From assembly GCF_901827175.1 (NCBI RefSeq), contig NZ_LR594662.1, positions 3,286,001 to 3,350,000 on the forward strand: a stretch of 64,000 nucleotides of DNA. The letters are read 5' to 3'. The notes beneath the pieces were generated by a model. It searched no databases, was not told the DNA's origin, and was given only the letters and a program-made list of their open reading frames with translations. Positions 1-7,868 of this stretch are shown piece after piece (position 1 is the stretch's first letter; each line of letters opens with the position of its first letter). The translations under genes were made by a program, and so were the position numbers. This DNA comes from Variovorax sp. RA8 (GTDB taxonomy: Bacteria; Pseudomonadota; Gammaproteobacteria; Burkholderiales; Burkholderiaceae_C).

Positions 1-175
1 GCAGGCCGTGCTGGAAGCCTTCGGCGATCGCCGGGCGCCCTGGAAGCTCGCGCTGTGGTTCACCTCGAACAACGGCTGGCTGCCCGACAGTGCGCGGCCG
101 GTCGACCTGCTGGCATCGAATCCGCAGGCCGTGATCGAGGCGGCGCGGCGCGACGCGGAAGGGAGCGCGGCTTGA
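1..175 (+). CDS. C-terminal part of Xre/MbcA/ParS-type antitoxin (5' truncated by window)
   Basis: This is the tail of an open frame that enters from the window edge in frame 2 and stops with TGA at 173-175. The visible 57 residues include a WF...NNGWLPDS run followed by DLLASNPQAVIEAAR, which is the pattern of the C-terminal toxin-binding domain (DUF2384) of Xre/MbcA/ParS antitoxins. The helix-turn-helix part would lie upstream of the window. The stop overlaps the TTG start of the RES-domain gene, as in RES/Xre toxin-antitoxin operons. Family knowledge: the antitoxin binds and blocks the RES toxin and represses the operon. The assignment rests on the short tail plus the neighbour. Confidence 0.72.
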   Translation, partial: QAVLEAFGDRRAPWKLALWFTSNNGWLPDSARPVDLLASNPQAVIEAARRDAEGSAA

Positions 176-819
176 GTTGCCGCGCGCCGGTACCGCCCCT
201 CGACCCTCTCTTCGATCGCTGGCCGGCCGGCGCGCTGATCCACGTCATCCACGACACGGCCTTCGCGCCGGAGAGCTTCAACCCCGGCGTCGATAGTGCC
301 GGCACGTTGCGCAAGCCCACGCGCTTTGCGCCCATCCGCGATGCCAAGGGCCGGGTCGTGCCCTACCTCTACGGCGGTGCGACCTTGGACTGTGCGATCT
401 TCGAGACGGTCTTTCACGACGTGCCGATCGACGCGCCCGACAAGTTCGTCGCCCTCGACGACTTCGCGCAGCGCGCCCATGGCCAGCTCGTGCCCCGCCG
501 GGAACTCCTGCTCGTGGACCTGACGAGCGAAGGGCTGCACCGGCTCAAGGTTCCGAAGGAGGAACTCATCGCCAGCCCGGCACGCGACTACGTGGACACC
601 GCCAGATGGGCAGAGGCGCTGCACCGCCAGTGCAAGGATGCCGATGGCCTGGTGTGGATGTCGCGCCAGCGCGATCGCGACAGGGCGTTGCTGCTCTTCG
701 GCGACCGCGTGAAAGGCGTTCTTTCCGGAACGCGCGTCGGCGGGCCGCTGGCGCGCAACGATGCGTTGCGCCAGGCCATCGTGGCCGCGGCGCTGCGCGC
801 CGGCATCGACGCGTCCTGA
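172..819 (+). CDS. RES-domain NAD+-degrading toxin of a type II toxin-antitoxin system
   Basis: A 215-residue protein matching the RES family (ParT/MbcT type), which degrades or phosphorolyses NAD+. Visible marks are an Arg in TRFAPI, the block LYGGATLDCAIFETVFHDV with a conserved Glu, and a C-terminal GLVWMSRQRDRDRALLLFGD block carrying the conserved Ser-Arg region. The start is placed at TTG 172-174, which overlaps the antitoxin stop (TTGA), has a GAAGGGA ribosome site about 8 bases upstream and gives the usual family length. A GTG at 55 is in the same frame but would read through the antitoxin. Translational coupling to the antitoxin is inferred from the overlap. Confidence 0.82.
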   Translation: MSCRAPVPPLDPLFDRWPAGALIHVIHDTAFAPESFNPGVDSAGTLRKPTRFAPIRDAKGRVVPYLYGGATLDCAIFETVFHDVPIDAPDKFVALDDFAQRAHGQLVPRRELLLVDLTSEGLHRLKVPKEELIASPARDYVDTARWAEALHRQCKDADGLVWMSRQRDRDRALLLFGDRVKGVLSGTRVGGPLARNDALRQAIVAAALRAGIDAS

Positions 820-952
820 AGCTCAGGGCTCGGCCGCCGCCGGCTCCAGCCCGCACTTGACGTCGCATCCACGCACGTCAGGGTAACCGCGGCCGGATAA
901 GGGGTTTATGCCTAGACAGCCCGTGCACTTCGGGATTATTCTTCGCCCGTTC

Positions 953-987
953 GTTCCATTAATAAATCACTGTTTTACTAATGGAAC
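953..987. promoter_or_regulatory. Inverted-repeat operator candidate upstream of the catabolic cluster
   Basis: A perfect 9-bp inverted repeat: GTTCCATTA at 953-961 and TAATGGAAC at 979-987, separated by an AT-rich 17-bp spacer. It lies 38 bp before the ATG of the first gene of the catabolic cluster, in a locally AT-rich stretch. GTTCC/GGAAC half sites are common in IclR-family operators, and the cluster encodes one IclR regulator (4498-5325). That pairing is inference. Confidence 0.55.
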
Positions 988-1025
988 AAAACAACCCCTT
1001 GTCCAATGCACGGATCGACACCACG

Positions 1026-2003
1026 ATGATGAAGCCCACCCGTCGCCAGGCGCTCGCACTGGCCGTTTCCATTGCCGCCGCCGGCGCTGCCGCCCCGACC
1101 TGGGCGCAAGGCTATCCGGCCAAGCCGATCACCATCGTGGTTGCCTACCCGGCCGGCGGTGACACCGACGCCCTCGCGCGCCTGTTCGCCGAGAAGCTGG
1201 CCACGCGCATCGGCCAGCCGGTGGTGGTGGACAACCGGCCAGGCGCCAGCGGCGTGATCGGCAGCAGCTTCGTGGCCAAGGCTCCGGCCGACGGCTACAC
1301 GCTGCTGCTGGCGCCCAGCACCTTCTCGATCGCGCAGCTGGTGTTGAAGACCGGCGGCAGCACGAGCTACGACGTACTCAACGGCTTCACGCCCATCGTG
1401 CAGGCCGGCACGCTGCCGCTGTTCCTGGTGGCGGGTTCGGCCTCCGGGTTCAAGAGCCTCAAGGACGTGCAGGCCAAGGGCCAGTCGCTCTCCTACGCCA
1501 GCCCGGGCAGCGGCTCGCCCATGCACATCCTCGGCGAGATGGTCAACAAGGCGGCGGGCATGAGCCTCGGCCATGTGCCTTACAAGGGCGTGGCGCCGGC
1601 GGTCAACGACGTGCTGGGCGGCCATGTGCCGCTGACCTACATCACCTACGGCCCCATCGCGCCGCACCTGGCCGGCGGCAAGATGCTGCCGCTCGCGATC
1701 GCCGACCGCGCCCGATCGCCGCTCGCGCCCAGCGTTCCCACGTTCGCCGAGCTGGGCTACAAGAACGTCGAAGTGACGGCCTGGCACGGCCTGTTCGGAC
1801 CCAAGGGCCTGCCGCCGGAGATCGTGAAGACGCTCAACGGCCACATGAACGAGATCCTCAAGATGCCGGACGTGGTCGCCAAGATGGCGGTGCTGGGCGC
1901 CTTGCCGCTGGGAGGCGCGCCCGAGGTGCTAGCGAAGACCAACGCCGCCGACTTCGAGCGCTTCGGCAAGATCATCAAAGAACTCGGCATCCAGGCGGAT
2001 TGA
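1026..2003 (+). CDS. Bug/TctC-family tripartite tricarboxylate transporter substrate-binding protein
   Basis: A 325-residue periplasmic receptor. The N-terminus (MMKPTRRQALALAV followed by an Ala-rich stretch ending PTWAQ) is a signal peptide with a twin-Arg look and an AQ/G cleavage site. The mature part starts YPAKPITIVVAYPAGG and contains VVVDNRPGASG, the ADGYTLLL loop and HVPYKGVAP, all hallmarks of Bug receptors that bind carboxylates in a Venus-flytrap cleft. ATG 1026 is preferred to an in-frame ATG at 981 because the earlier codon lies inside the inverted repeat and adds nothing signal-like. No TctA/TctB genes are nearby, as is usual for orphan Bugs. It is the first gene of the cluster and probably delivers the pathway substrate. 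Confidence 0.88.
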   Translation: MMKPTRRQALALAVSIAAAGAAAPTWAQGYPAKPITIVVAYPAGGDTDALARLFAEKLATRIGQPVVVDNRPGASGVIGSSFVAKAPADGYTLLLAPSTFSIAQLVLKTGGSTSYDVLNGFTPIVQAGTLPLFLVAGSASGFKSLKDVQAKGQSLSYASPGSGSPMHILGEMVNKAAGMSLGHVPYKGVAPAVNDVLGGHVPLTYITYGPIAPHLAGGKMLPLAIADRARSPLAPSVPTFAELGYKNVEVTAWHGLFGPKGLPPEIVKTLNGHMNEILKMPDVVAKMAVLGALPLGGAPEVLAKTNAADFERFGKIIKELGIQAD

Positions 2004-2045
2004 TATGGCTCTCCCCCAGGTTGGCCCACTGCGTGTGGCCGCCCA

Positions 2046-2098
2046 CCCCCTCACCGGGGGCAACACCAGCGGCCCGGCAAAGCCGGTTCCGCGGTGTT
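2046..2098. repeat. REP-like double hairpin in intergenic space
   Basis: The 162-bp gap between the Bug gene and the SDR gene carries two adjacent hairpins. The first is CCCCC (2046-2050), loop TCACC, GGGGG (2056-2060). The second is longer and imperfect: AACACC / GCGG / CCGGC on the left arm (2062-2078), an AAA loop, then GCCGG / CCGC / GGTGTT (2082-2098), about 15 paired bases. The block resembles dispersed extragenic palindromes of Comamonadaceae genomes (from memory). It could also attenuate or stabilise the transcript between the two genes. Only one copy was seen in the window. Confidence 0.5.
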
Positions 2099-2165
2099 CC
2101 ACCAACGGGCCGCGCTTCGCGGGCCAGGTGCGACACGGGGCCGCAACGTTTTTTGGAAGCTGTTC

Positions 2166-2987
2166 ATGAGTACTGAAAGCATCAAGGCCATCCCCGATCC
2201 CGACAGCCTGCAGGCCCTGCTGGCCGAGCTGCCGGCCAACCTGCTTGCCGGCCGCCGCGTGCTGGTGACCGGCGCCGCGCGCGGCCTCGGGCTGGCATTC
2301 GCCAAATGCGTTGCCGCCGCGGGCGCGTCCGTGGTGCTGGCCGACATCCTTTCGGAGCTCGCCGAGACCGAGGCCCAGGCCTTGCGCAAGGCCGGCTTCA
2401 AGGCCCATGCGCTGGCGCTGGACCTGTGCGATCCGGCCTCGATCGATGCCTGCGCCGCTGCTGCAGTGCAAGCGCTCGGCGGCCTCGACGGCCTGGTCAA
2501 CAACGCCGCGATCACGAACTCGGGCGGCCGCGACGCCCATGCGCTGGACATCGAGACCTGGGACCGCGTGATGGACGTCAACGTGCGCGGCACCTGGCTC
2601 ATGAGCCGCGCCTGCCAGCCGGCGCTCGCCCAGGGCGGGCGCGGCGCGATCGTCAACCTGGCCTCGGACACAGCCCTCTGGGGCGCGCCCAGGCTGCTGG
2701 CCTATGCCTCGAGCAAAGGCGCCGTGATCTCGATGACCCGCTCGCTCGCACGCGAGTGGGGCGAGTCCGGCATCACCGTCAATGCCGTCGCGCCCGGGCT
2801 CACGCTGGTCGAGGCCACCGAGTACGTGCCGCTGGCGCGCCACCAGAAGTACCTCGAGGGCCGCGCCCTCCCGCGCGAGCAGCAGGCCGTGGACGTCTGC
2901 GGCGCTGTGCTGTTCTCCCTCTCCGGGCTGGCGCGCTTCGTCACCGGCCAGCTGCTCGCCGTCAACGGCGGCTTCGTCATGCACTGA
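2166..2987 (+). CDS. SDR-family NAD(P)-dependent oxidoreductase
   Basis: A 273-residue classical short-chain dehydrogenase/reductase. The Rossmann motif TGAARGLG is at residues 35-42, NNA at 112-114, catalytic Ser at about 167, and YxxxK as Tyr180-Lys184 (YASSK). The C-terminus FVTGQLLAVNGGFVMH is typical of the tetrameric family. ATG 2166 is chosen because GGAAG lies 7 bases upstream and the N-terminus then reaches the Rossmann fold at the usual distance; an in-frame start at 2094 would run through the hairpin block. It probably oxidises or reduces an alcohol, ketone or dihydrodiol intermediate of the catabolic cluster. The substrate is not readable from the sequence. Confidence 0.88.
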   Translation: MSTESIKAIPDPDSLQALLAELPANLLAGRRVLVTGAARGLGLAFAKCVAAAGASVVLADILSELAETEAQALRKAGFKAHALALDLCDPASIDACAAAAVQALGGLDGLVNNAAITNSGGRDAHALDIETWDRVMDVNVRGTWLMSRACQPALAQGGRGAIVNLASDTALWGAPRLLAYASSKGAVISMTRSLAREWGESGITVNAVAPGLTLVEATEYVPLARHQKYLEGRALPREQQAVDVCGAVLFSLSGLARFVTGQLLAVNGGFVMH

Positions 2988-3022
2988 TGCATGGATGCAC
3001 TGATTTCCCCAAGGAGTTTTCG

Positions 3023-3577
3023 ATGAGCGATTTGTCCGAGCAAAAGAAATTCGACGACAGCAAGGTGGGCGAGACCCTGCGCCGCCCTGAAGGCGCGAGC
3101 CTCGAGGCGTGGATGAACACCCGCATCGCGCGCTACGCGACGCGCAAGTACGACTGGGACGCGCTGAAGTTCCAGGCCGACTTCGACCCCAAGTTCCGCC
3201 GCGCGCAGATGCGCTACGTGGGCACCGGTGGCACCGGCGTGGCGAGCGACGTCAATACCATCCCGGCCGAGAGCTTCACCTTCTCGACCATGGTCATTCC
3301 CGCCGGCCACGAAGGCCCGCCGCACCTGCACGTCGACGTGGAAGAAGTCTTCTTCCTGCTGCGCGGCAAGCTCAAGGTGGTGCTGACCACGCCCGAGGGC
3401 GAGCGCTACGAGACCGTGCTGACCGACCGCGACCTGATCTCGGTGCCGCCGGGCGTGTACCGCGAGGAGATCAACATCGGGGACGAGGATGCGCTGATGT
3501 GCGTGATGCTGGGCGCGAAGAAGCCGGTCACGCCGACGTATCCCGCCGACCACCCCCTGGCCAGCATCAAGCGTTGA
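3023..3577 (+). CDS. Cupin-domain protein
   Basis: A 184-residue single-domain cupin. The first cupin motif is clear: HEGPPHLHVDVEEVFFLLRG with H101, H103 and E107/108 as likely metal ligands. The second motif (VPPGVYREEIN) has Arg where the usual His ligand sits, so metal binding may be three-point or altered. The ribosome site AAGGAG lies 8 bases before ATG 3023. Cupins in aromatic catabolic operons act as dioxygenases, isomerases or ligand sensors; which applies here cannot be told. It sits between an SDR and an alpha/beta hydrolase in the same transcription unit. Confidence 0.8.
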   Translation: MSDLSEQKKFDDSKVGETLRRPEGASLEAWMNTRIARYATRKYDWDALKFQADFDPKFRRAQMRYVGTGGTGVASDVNTIPAESFTFSTMVIPAGHEGPPHLHVDVEEVFFLLRGKLKVVLTTPEGERYETVLTDRDLISVPPGVYREEINIGDEDALMCVMLGAKKPVTPTYPADHPLASIKR

Positions 3578-3597
3578 GCGAACGGGACAACGCAGCC

Positions 3598-4470
3598 ATG
3601 AGCGATGCAGCCGTGATCGACGCCCAGCCCCTGCCGGCATCCGAGCTGGCGCGCCTCGATGCGCGCTTTCCGGCGCGCAGCGTGAGGGTGCAGGGCGGTG
3701 CCGTGGTCTCGGTGCGCGAATGCGGCGCGGGGCCGGCGATCGTGTGCCTGCACGGCATCGGCTCGGGTTCGGCCTCGTGGCTGGACACGGCCCTGCTGCT
3801 CGAAGGCGAGGCGCGCCTGATCGCCTGGGATGCGCCAGGCTACGGCGAATCGACGCCGCTGGCAGCGCAGGCGCCCACTGCGCACGACTACGCGCAGCGC
3901 CTGCATGGCCTGCTCGATGCGCTGGAGATTTCATCGTGCGTGCTGGTCGGCCACTCGCTCGGCGCGCTGATGGCAGCCTCTGCGGCGCATCCGGGCTCGC
4001 CGCTGGCGCCGCGCATCTCAACGCTGGTGCTGATCAGCCCGGCCGCCGGCTACGGCGCCGCGGGCCGTGCAGAGGCGCGGGCCCGCGTGCGCGCCGAACG
4101 CCTGGGCACGCTCGATGAGCTCGGCATCGCCGGCATGGCCGCGAAGCGCTCGGGCCGGCTGGTCTCTGCGCACGCAAGCGAGACCGCCCGGCAGTGGGTG
4201 CGCTGGAACATGGCGCGCTTGCACGAGACAGGTTACCGCCAGGCCGTGGAGCTGCTGTGCGGCGCCGACCTGCGGGCCGACCTGCCGCCTGCCGTGCCGG
4301 TGCGCGTGGCCTGCGGTGCGCTGGACGTCGTCACTACCCCCGAAGCCTGTGCCGAGGTGGCAAGGCTATGCGCAGTGCCGCTCGAACTGCTGCCCGAGGC
4401 GGGCCACGCGAGCTACGTCGAGCGGCCCGCCGCGGTGGCCGCGCTGCTGCGCGAAGCCATTGCAGCCTGA
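3598..4470 (+). CDS. Alpha/beta-fold hydrolase
   Basis: A 290-residue alpha/beta hydrolase. Visible elements are HGIGSGSASW (oxyanion region, about residue 48), DAPGYGES, the nucleophile elbow GHSLGA (Ser about 120), a late Asp in GALDVV and the catalytic His in EAGHASYVERP near the C-terminus, so the Ser-Asp-His triad is complete. The arrangement resembles carbon-carbon or ester hydrolases of aromatic ring-cleavage pathways (MhpC/PcaD type), which would fit a cluster with a Rieske oxygenase and a VOC protein. The reaction itself is inferred. It starts 20 bases after the cupin stop and is probably co-transcribed. Confidence 0.85.
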   Translation: MSDAAVIDAQPLPASELARLDARFPARSVRVQGGAVVSVRECGAGPAIVCLHGIGSGSASWLDTALLLEGEARLIAWDAPGYGESTPLAAQAPTAHDYAQRLHGLLDALEISSCVLVGHSLGALMAASAAHPGSPLAPRISTLVLISPAAGYGAAGRAEARARVRAERLGTLDELGIAGMAAKRSGRLVSAHASETARQWVRWNMARLHETGYRQAVELLCGADLRADLPPAVPVRVACGALDVVTTPEACAEVARLCAVPLELLPEAGHASYVERPAAVAALLREAIAA

Positions 4471-4497
4471 TCGATTCACAAGAACGACGAGAGACCT

Positions 4498-5325
4498 ATG
4501 AGCAACGACCTGATGGAAGAGGGCGCCGATCGTTACAACGTGCCGGCCCTGGAACGCGGCCTTCGCATGCTGTGCGAGTTCAGCCGCGAGAGCCGCACCC
4601 TGTCCGCGCCCGAGATGGCGCGGCGCTTCGACCTGCCGCGCTCCACCGTGTTCCGCCTGCTCAGCACGCTGGAGAACATGGGCTTTTTGGAGCGCGCAGA
4701 GGGTGGCCGCGACTACCGCCTTGGCCTGGCGGTGCTGCGCCTGGGCTTCGAGTACCTGGCTTCGCTGGAGCTCACGCAGCTGGGCACGCCCTTGCTCAAC
4801 CGCCTGTGCGAGGAGCTGCGCACGCCCTGCAACCTGGTGGTGCGCGATGGCCGTTCCATCGTCTACGTGGCCAAGGTCGCGCCGCCCACGCCCTTCGCGA
4901 GCTCGGTCAGCGTCGGCACGCGCCTGCCGGCCCATGCGACCGTGCTGGGCCGCATCCTGCTGGAAGACCTGACGCTGCCCCAACTGCGCGCGCTCTACCC
5001 GGAGGACAAGCTGGAGACCTTCTCGCCGAGCACGCCCAAGACCGTCAACGAGCTCTTCGACATGGTCCAGGCCGACCGCGAGCGCGGCTACGTGCTGGGC
5101 GAGGGCTTCTTCGAATCGAACATCTCCACCATCGCCGCGCCGGTGCGCGACCACAGCGGCCACATCGCCGCCGCGCTGGGCGCGACCATCACCTCCGGCC
5201 ACATCGACGAGAACCGCATGGACGAGATGGTGCGCCGCGTGCGCGAGACGGCCGACGAGATCTCGGGCCTCCTGAACTACGCGCCCGCCAGCAAGGCCAA
5301 GGTGGTCCCGCTGCGCAGCGCCTGA
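4498..5325 (+). CDS. IclR-family transcriptional regulator
   Basis: A 275-residue IclR protein. The N-terminal winged helix spans residues 13-75 (YNVPALERGLRML, then LSAPEMARRFDLPRSTVFRLLSTL as recognition helix). The C-terminal ligand-binding domain follows, with the LGFEYL linker, GTRLPAHATVLGR and RERGYVLGEGFFESNISTIAAPV blocks. It lies inside the catabolic cluster, in the same direction, so it is likely the local regulator, sensing an aromatic or acid intermediate. The inverted repeat at 953-987 is the best visible operator candidate. Confidence 0.92.
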   Translation: MSNDLMEEGADRYNVPALERGLRMLCEFSRESRTLSAPEMARRFDLPRSTVFRLLSTLENMGFLERAEGGRDYRLGLAVLRLGFEYLASLELTQLGTPLLNRLCEELRTPCNLVVRDGRSIVYVAKVAPPTPFASSVSVGTRLPAHATVLGRILLEDLTLPQLRALYPEDKLETFSPSTPKTVNELFDMVQADRERGYVLGEGFFESNISTIAAPVRDHSGHIAAALGATITSGHIDENRMDEMVRRVRETADEISGLLNYAPASKAKVVPLRSA

Positions 5326-5335
5326 GGCCGACGAC

Positions 5336-6169
5336 ATGCCTGCATCCACTTCCTCCTTCTTCGCCGCCGACGCGCTGGCCGGCCGCGTGGCCGTGGTGAC
5401 CGGCGGCTCGTCCGGTATCGGGCTCGCGACCGTCGAAGCCCTGCTCGGCTGCGGGGCCGCGGTCGCGCTGTGCGGCCGCAACGCCGAGCGGCTCGAGCGC
5501 GCGGTGGCCGGCCTGCGCGAGGCGCGGCCCGATGCCAGGCTTTTCGCCCAGACCTGCGACGTGCTGGACCCGGCCTCGGTGCGGGCCTTCGCCGCGGCCA
5601 GCGAGGCCGCGCTCGGCCCGGCCTCGATGCTCGTCAACAACGCCGGGCAGGGCCGCGTTTCCACCTTCGCCGACACGACAGACGCGGCCTGGACCGAGGA
5701 GCTGCACCTCAAGTTCTTCTCCGTCATCCATCCCACCCGCGCCTTCCTGCCGCAGCTCGCGGCACAGCGCGCGGTGTGGGGCGATGCCGCCATCGTCTGC
5801 GCCAACTCGCTGCTGGCGCGCCAGCCCGAGCCGCACATGGTCGCGACCTCGGCCGCGCGTGCGGGACTGCTGAACCTGGTGCGCTCCATGGCCACCGAGT
5901 TCGCGCCGCAGGGCGTGCGCGTCAACGGCATCCTGATCGGCCTGATCGAGTCGGGCCAGTGGCGCCGCCGCTTCGAGGCGCGCGAAGACAAGTCGCTCGA
6001 CTGGCCCGCCTGGAGCGGCCAGCTCGCGCAGAACAAGCACATCCCACTGGGTCGCCTGGGGCTTCCGACCGAAGCCGCGCGCGCGATTCTCTTCCTGGCT
6101 TCGCCCCTCGCGTCGTACACGACGGGCAGCCACATCGATATTTCTGGAGGCCTGTCCCGTCATGCATAA
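5336..6169 (+). CDS. SDR-family protein lacking the usual catalytic Tyr and Lys
   Basis: A 277-residue protein of the short-chain dehydrogenase fold: TGGSSGIG nucleotide motif (22-29), NNAG (101-104), and a C-terminal SYTTGSHIDISGG. At the place of the YxxxK signature the sequence reads ATSAARAG, so Tyr is Thr171 and Lys is Arg175, while the upstream Ser (about 158) remains. Conventional SDR proton-relay chemistry is therefore unlikely in this protein, although the fold and coenzyme site look intact. It overlaps the following TPP-enzyme gene by 8 bases, implying coupled translation and joint function. Confidence 0.85.
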   Translation: MPASTSSFFAADALAGRVAVVTGGSSGIGLATVEALLGCGAAVALCGRNAERLERAVAGLREARPDARLFAQTCDVLDPASVRAFAAASEAALGPASMLVNNAGQGRVSTFADTTDAAWTEELHLKFFSVIHPTRAFLPQLAAQRAVWGDAAIVCANSLLARQPEPHMVATSAARAGLLNLVRSMATEFAPQGVRVNGILIGLIESGQWRRRFEAREDKSLDWPAWSGQLAQNKHIPLGRLGLPTEAARAILFLASPLASYTTGSHIDISGGLSRHA

Positions 6170-7859
6170 CCCATCCACCCCCGCGCAGGTCACGGTCGGC
6201 GCCGTCGTCGCCGCCTTCCTCGAGCAGTGCGGCGTCAAGGCGGCCTTCGGCGTGATCTCGATCCACAACATGCCGATCCTCGACGCCTTCGCGCAGCGCG
6301 GGGCGATCCGCTTCATCTCCGCGCGCGGTGAGGCCGGCGCGGGCAACATGGCCGACGCCTACGCCCGCTCCACCGCCAGCCTTGGCGTGTGCGTGACCAG
6401 CACGGGGCCGGCGGCGGGCAACATCGCGGGCAGCATGGTGGAAGCCCTCACCGCCGGCGCGCCCGTGCTGCACATCACCGGCCAGATCGAGACGCCCTAC
6501 CTGGACAAGGGCATGTCCTATATCCACGAGGCGCCGGACCAGCTGGCCATGCTCAAGGCCGTCTCCAAGGCCGCCTTCCGGGTGCGCAGCGTCGACAACG
6601 TGCTCGGCACGCTCAAGCGCGCGGTGCAGGTCGCGCTGACCGCGCCCACCGGCCCGGTCAGCGTGGAGATCCCGATCGACATCCAGTCGGCGCTGACCAC
6701 GATGCCGGCCGACCTCTCGCCGCTGCCCATCGAGGCCGCCGTGCCCTCGAAGGCCGGGCTCGATGCCCTGGCCACGCACCTCGCGGCCGCGAGGCGCCCG
6801 ATGCTGTGGATCGGCGGCGGGGCACGCCGCGCCGGTACCGCGATCCAGCGGCTGCAGAAGCTCGGCTTCGGCGTCGTGACGACCACGCAGGGCCGCGGCA
6901 CGGTGCCCGAGGATGATCCGGGCTCGCTCGGCGCCTACAACATCCAGAAGCCGGTCGAGGACTTCTACCAGAGCTGCGACGCGATGCTGGTCGTCGGCTC
7001 GCGCCTGCGCGGCAACGAAACGCTCAAGTACGAGCTGAAGCTGCCGCGCCCGCTGTACCGCATCGATGCCGATGCGGCCGCCGAAGGCCGCTGCTACGCG
7101 ACCGACGCCTTCGTCTGCGGCGATGCCGCGCTTGCGCTCGAAGGGCTGGCCGACCGGCTCGAAGCGCTGCAGTACCAGGCCGATCCGGCGCTGCTCACCG
7201 ACCTGCGCGCCGCGCACGAACAGGCGGTCGCCACGCTGCGCGACGGCCTCGGCCCCTACGCCGAACTCGTGCGCCAGATCCAATCGGTGGCGGGGCGCAG
7301 CTTCAACTGGGTGCGCGACGTGACCGTCTCCAACAGCACCTGGGGCAACCGAGAACTGCGCATCTTCGAGCCGAGCGCAGGCGTCCACGCCACGGGCGGC
7401 GGCATCGGCCAGGGCATGCCCATGGCCATCGGCGCGGCCATCGGCGCGGCGGTCACGGGCTCGGGCCGCAAGACCTTTTGCCTCGCCGGCGACGGTGGCT
7501 TCATCCTCAACCTGGGCGAGCTCGCCTGCATGGTGCAGGAAGAGGCCCCGATGGTGATCGTGCTCATGAACGACAAGAGCTACGGCGTCATCAAGAACAT
7601 CCAGGACGCACAGTACGGCGGCCGCCGCTGCTATGCGGAGCTGCACACGCCCGACTACGCGCTGCTGTGCAGGTCGATCGCGCTGCCGCACGCGCGCGTG
7701 TCGCACCTGGAAGAGCTGAAGGGCCAGCTCGATGAGGCGCTGGCCGCCCGCGGCCCCTTCCTGCTGGAGATCGACATGCTGTCCATCGGCGGCTTCAAGA
7801 GCACCTTCGCCGGCCCGCCGACCAACACCGTGACGCAGATCCCTGCGCTCGCGAAGTGA
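6162..7859 (+). CDS. Thiamine pyrophosphate-dependent enzyme (acetolactate synthase/benzoylformate decarboxylase superfamily)
   Basis: A 565-residue TPP enzyme with the three-domain POX layout. The N-terminal Pyr domain carries the activating Glu57 in ARGEAGAGNMADAYAR. The central domain includes PMLWIGGGARRAG. The C-terminal PP domain has GDGGFILNLGELA followed by MNDKSYGVI, the GDG-x(about 26)-N Mg-TPP motif. Members decarboxylate 2-oxo acids or make or break carbon-carbon bonds next to a carbonyl. With an aldehyde dehydrogenase two genes downstream, a 2-oxo-acid to aldehyde to acid sequence is plausible but is inference. The start at ATG 6162 overlaps the SDR stop. Confidence 0.85.
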   Translation: MHNPSTPAQVTVGAVVAAFLEQCGVKAAFGVISIHNMPILDAFAQRGAIRFISARGEAGAGNMADAYARSTASLGVCVTSTGPAAGNIAGSMVEALTAGAPVLHITGQIETPYLDKGMSYIHEAPDQLAMLKAVSKAAFRVRSVDNVLGTLKRAVQVALTAPTGPVSVEIPIDIQSALTTMPADLSPLPIEAAVPSKAGLDALATHLAAARRPMLWIGGGARRAGTAIQRLQKLGFGVVTTTQGRGTVPEDDPGSLGAYNIQKPVEDFYQSCDAMLVVGSRLRGNETLKYELKLPRPLYRIDADAAAEGRCYATDAFVCGDAALALEGLADRLEALQYQADPALLTDLRAAHEQAVATLRDGLGPYAELVRQIQSVAGRSFNWVRDVTVSNSTWGNRELRIFEPSAGVHATGGGIGQGMPMAIGAAIGAAVTGSGRKTFCLAGDGGFILNLGELACMVQEEAPMVIVLMNDKSYGVIKNIQDAQYGGRRCYAELHTPDYALLCRSIALPHARVSHLEELKGQLDEALAARGPFLLEIDMLSIGGFKSTFAGPPTNTVTQIPALAK

Positions 7860-7868
7860 GGCACTGAC

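Noticed and set aside
981..1025. Earlier ATG for the first Bug receptor
   Set aside because: It lies within the right arm of the inverted repeat, and the extra 15 residues do not look like a signal peptide; ATG 1026 starts a standard signal.
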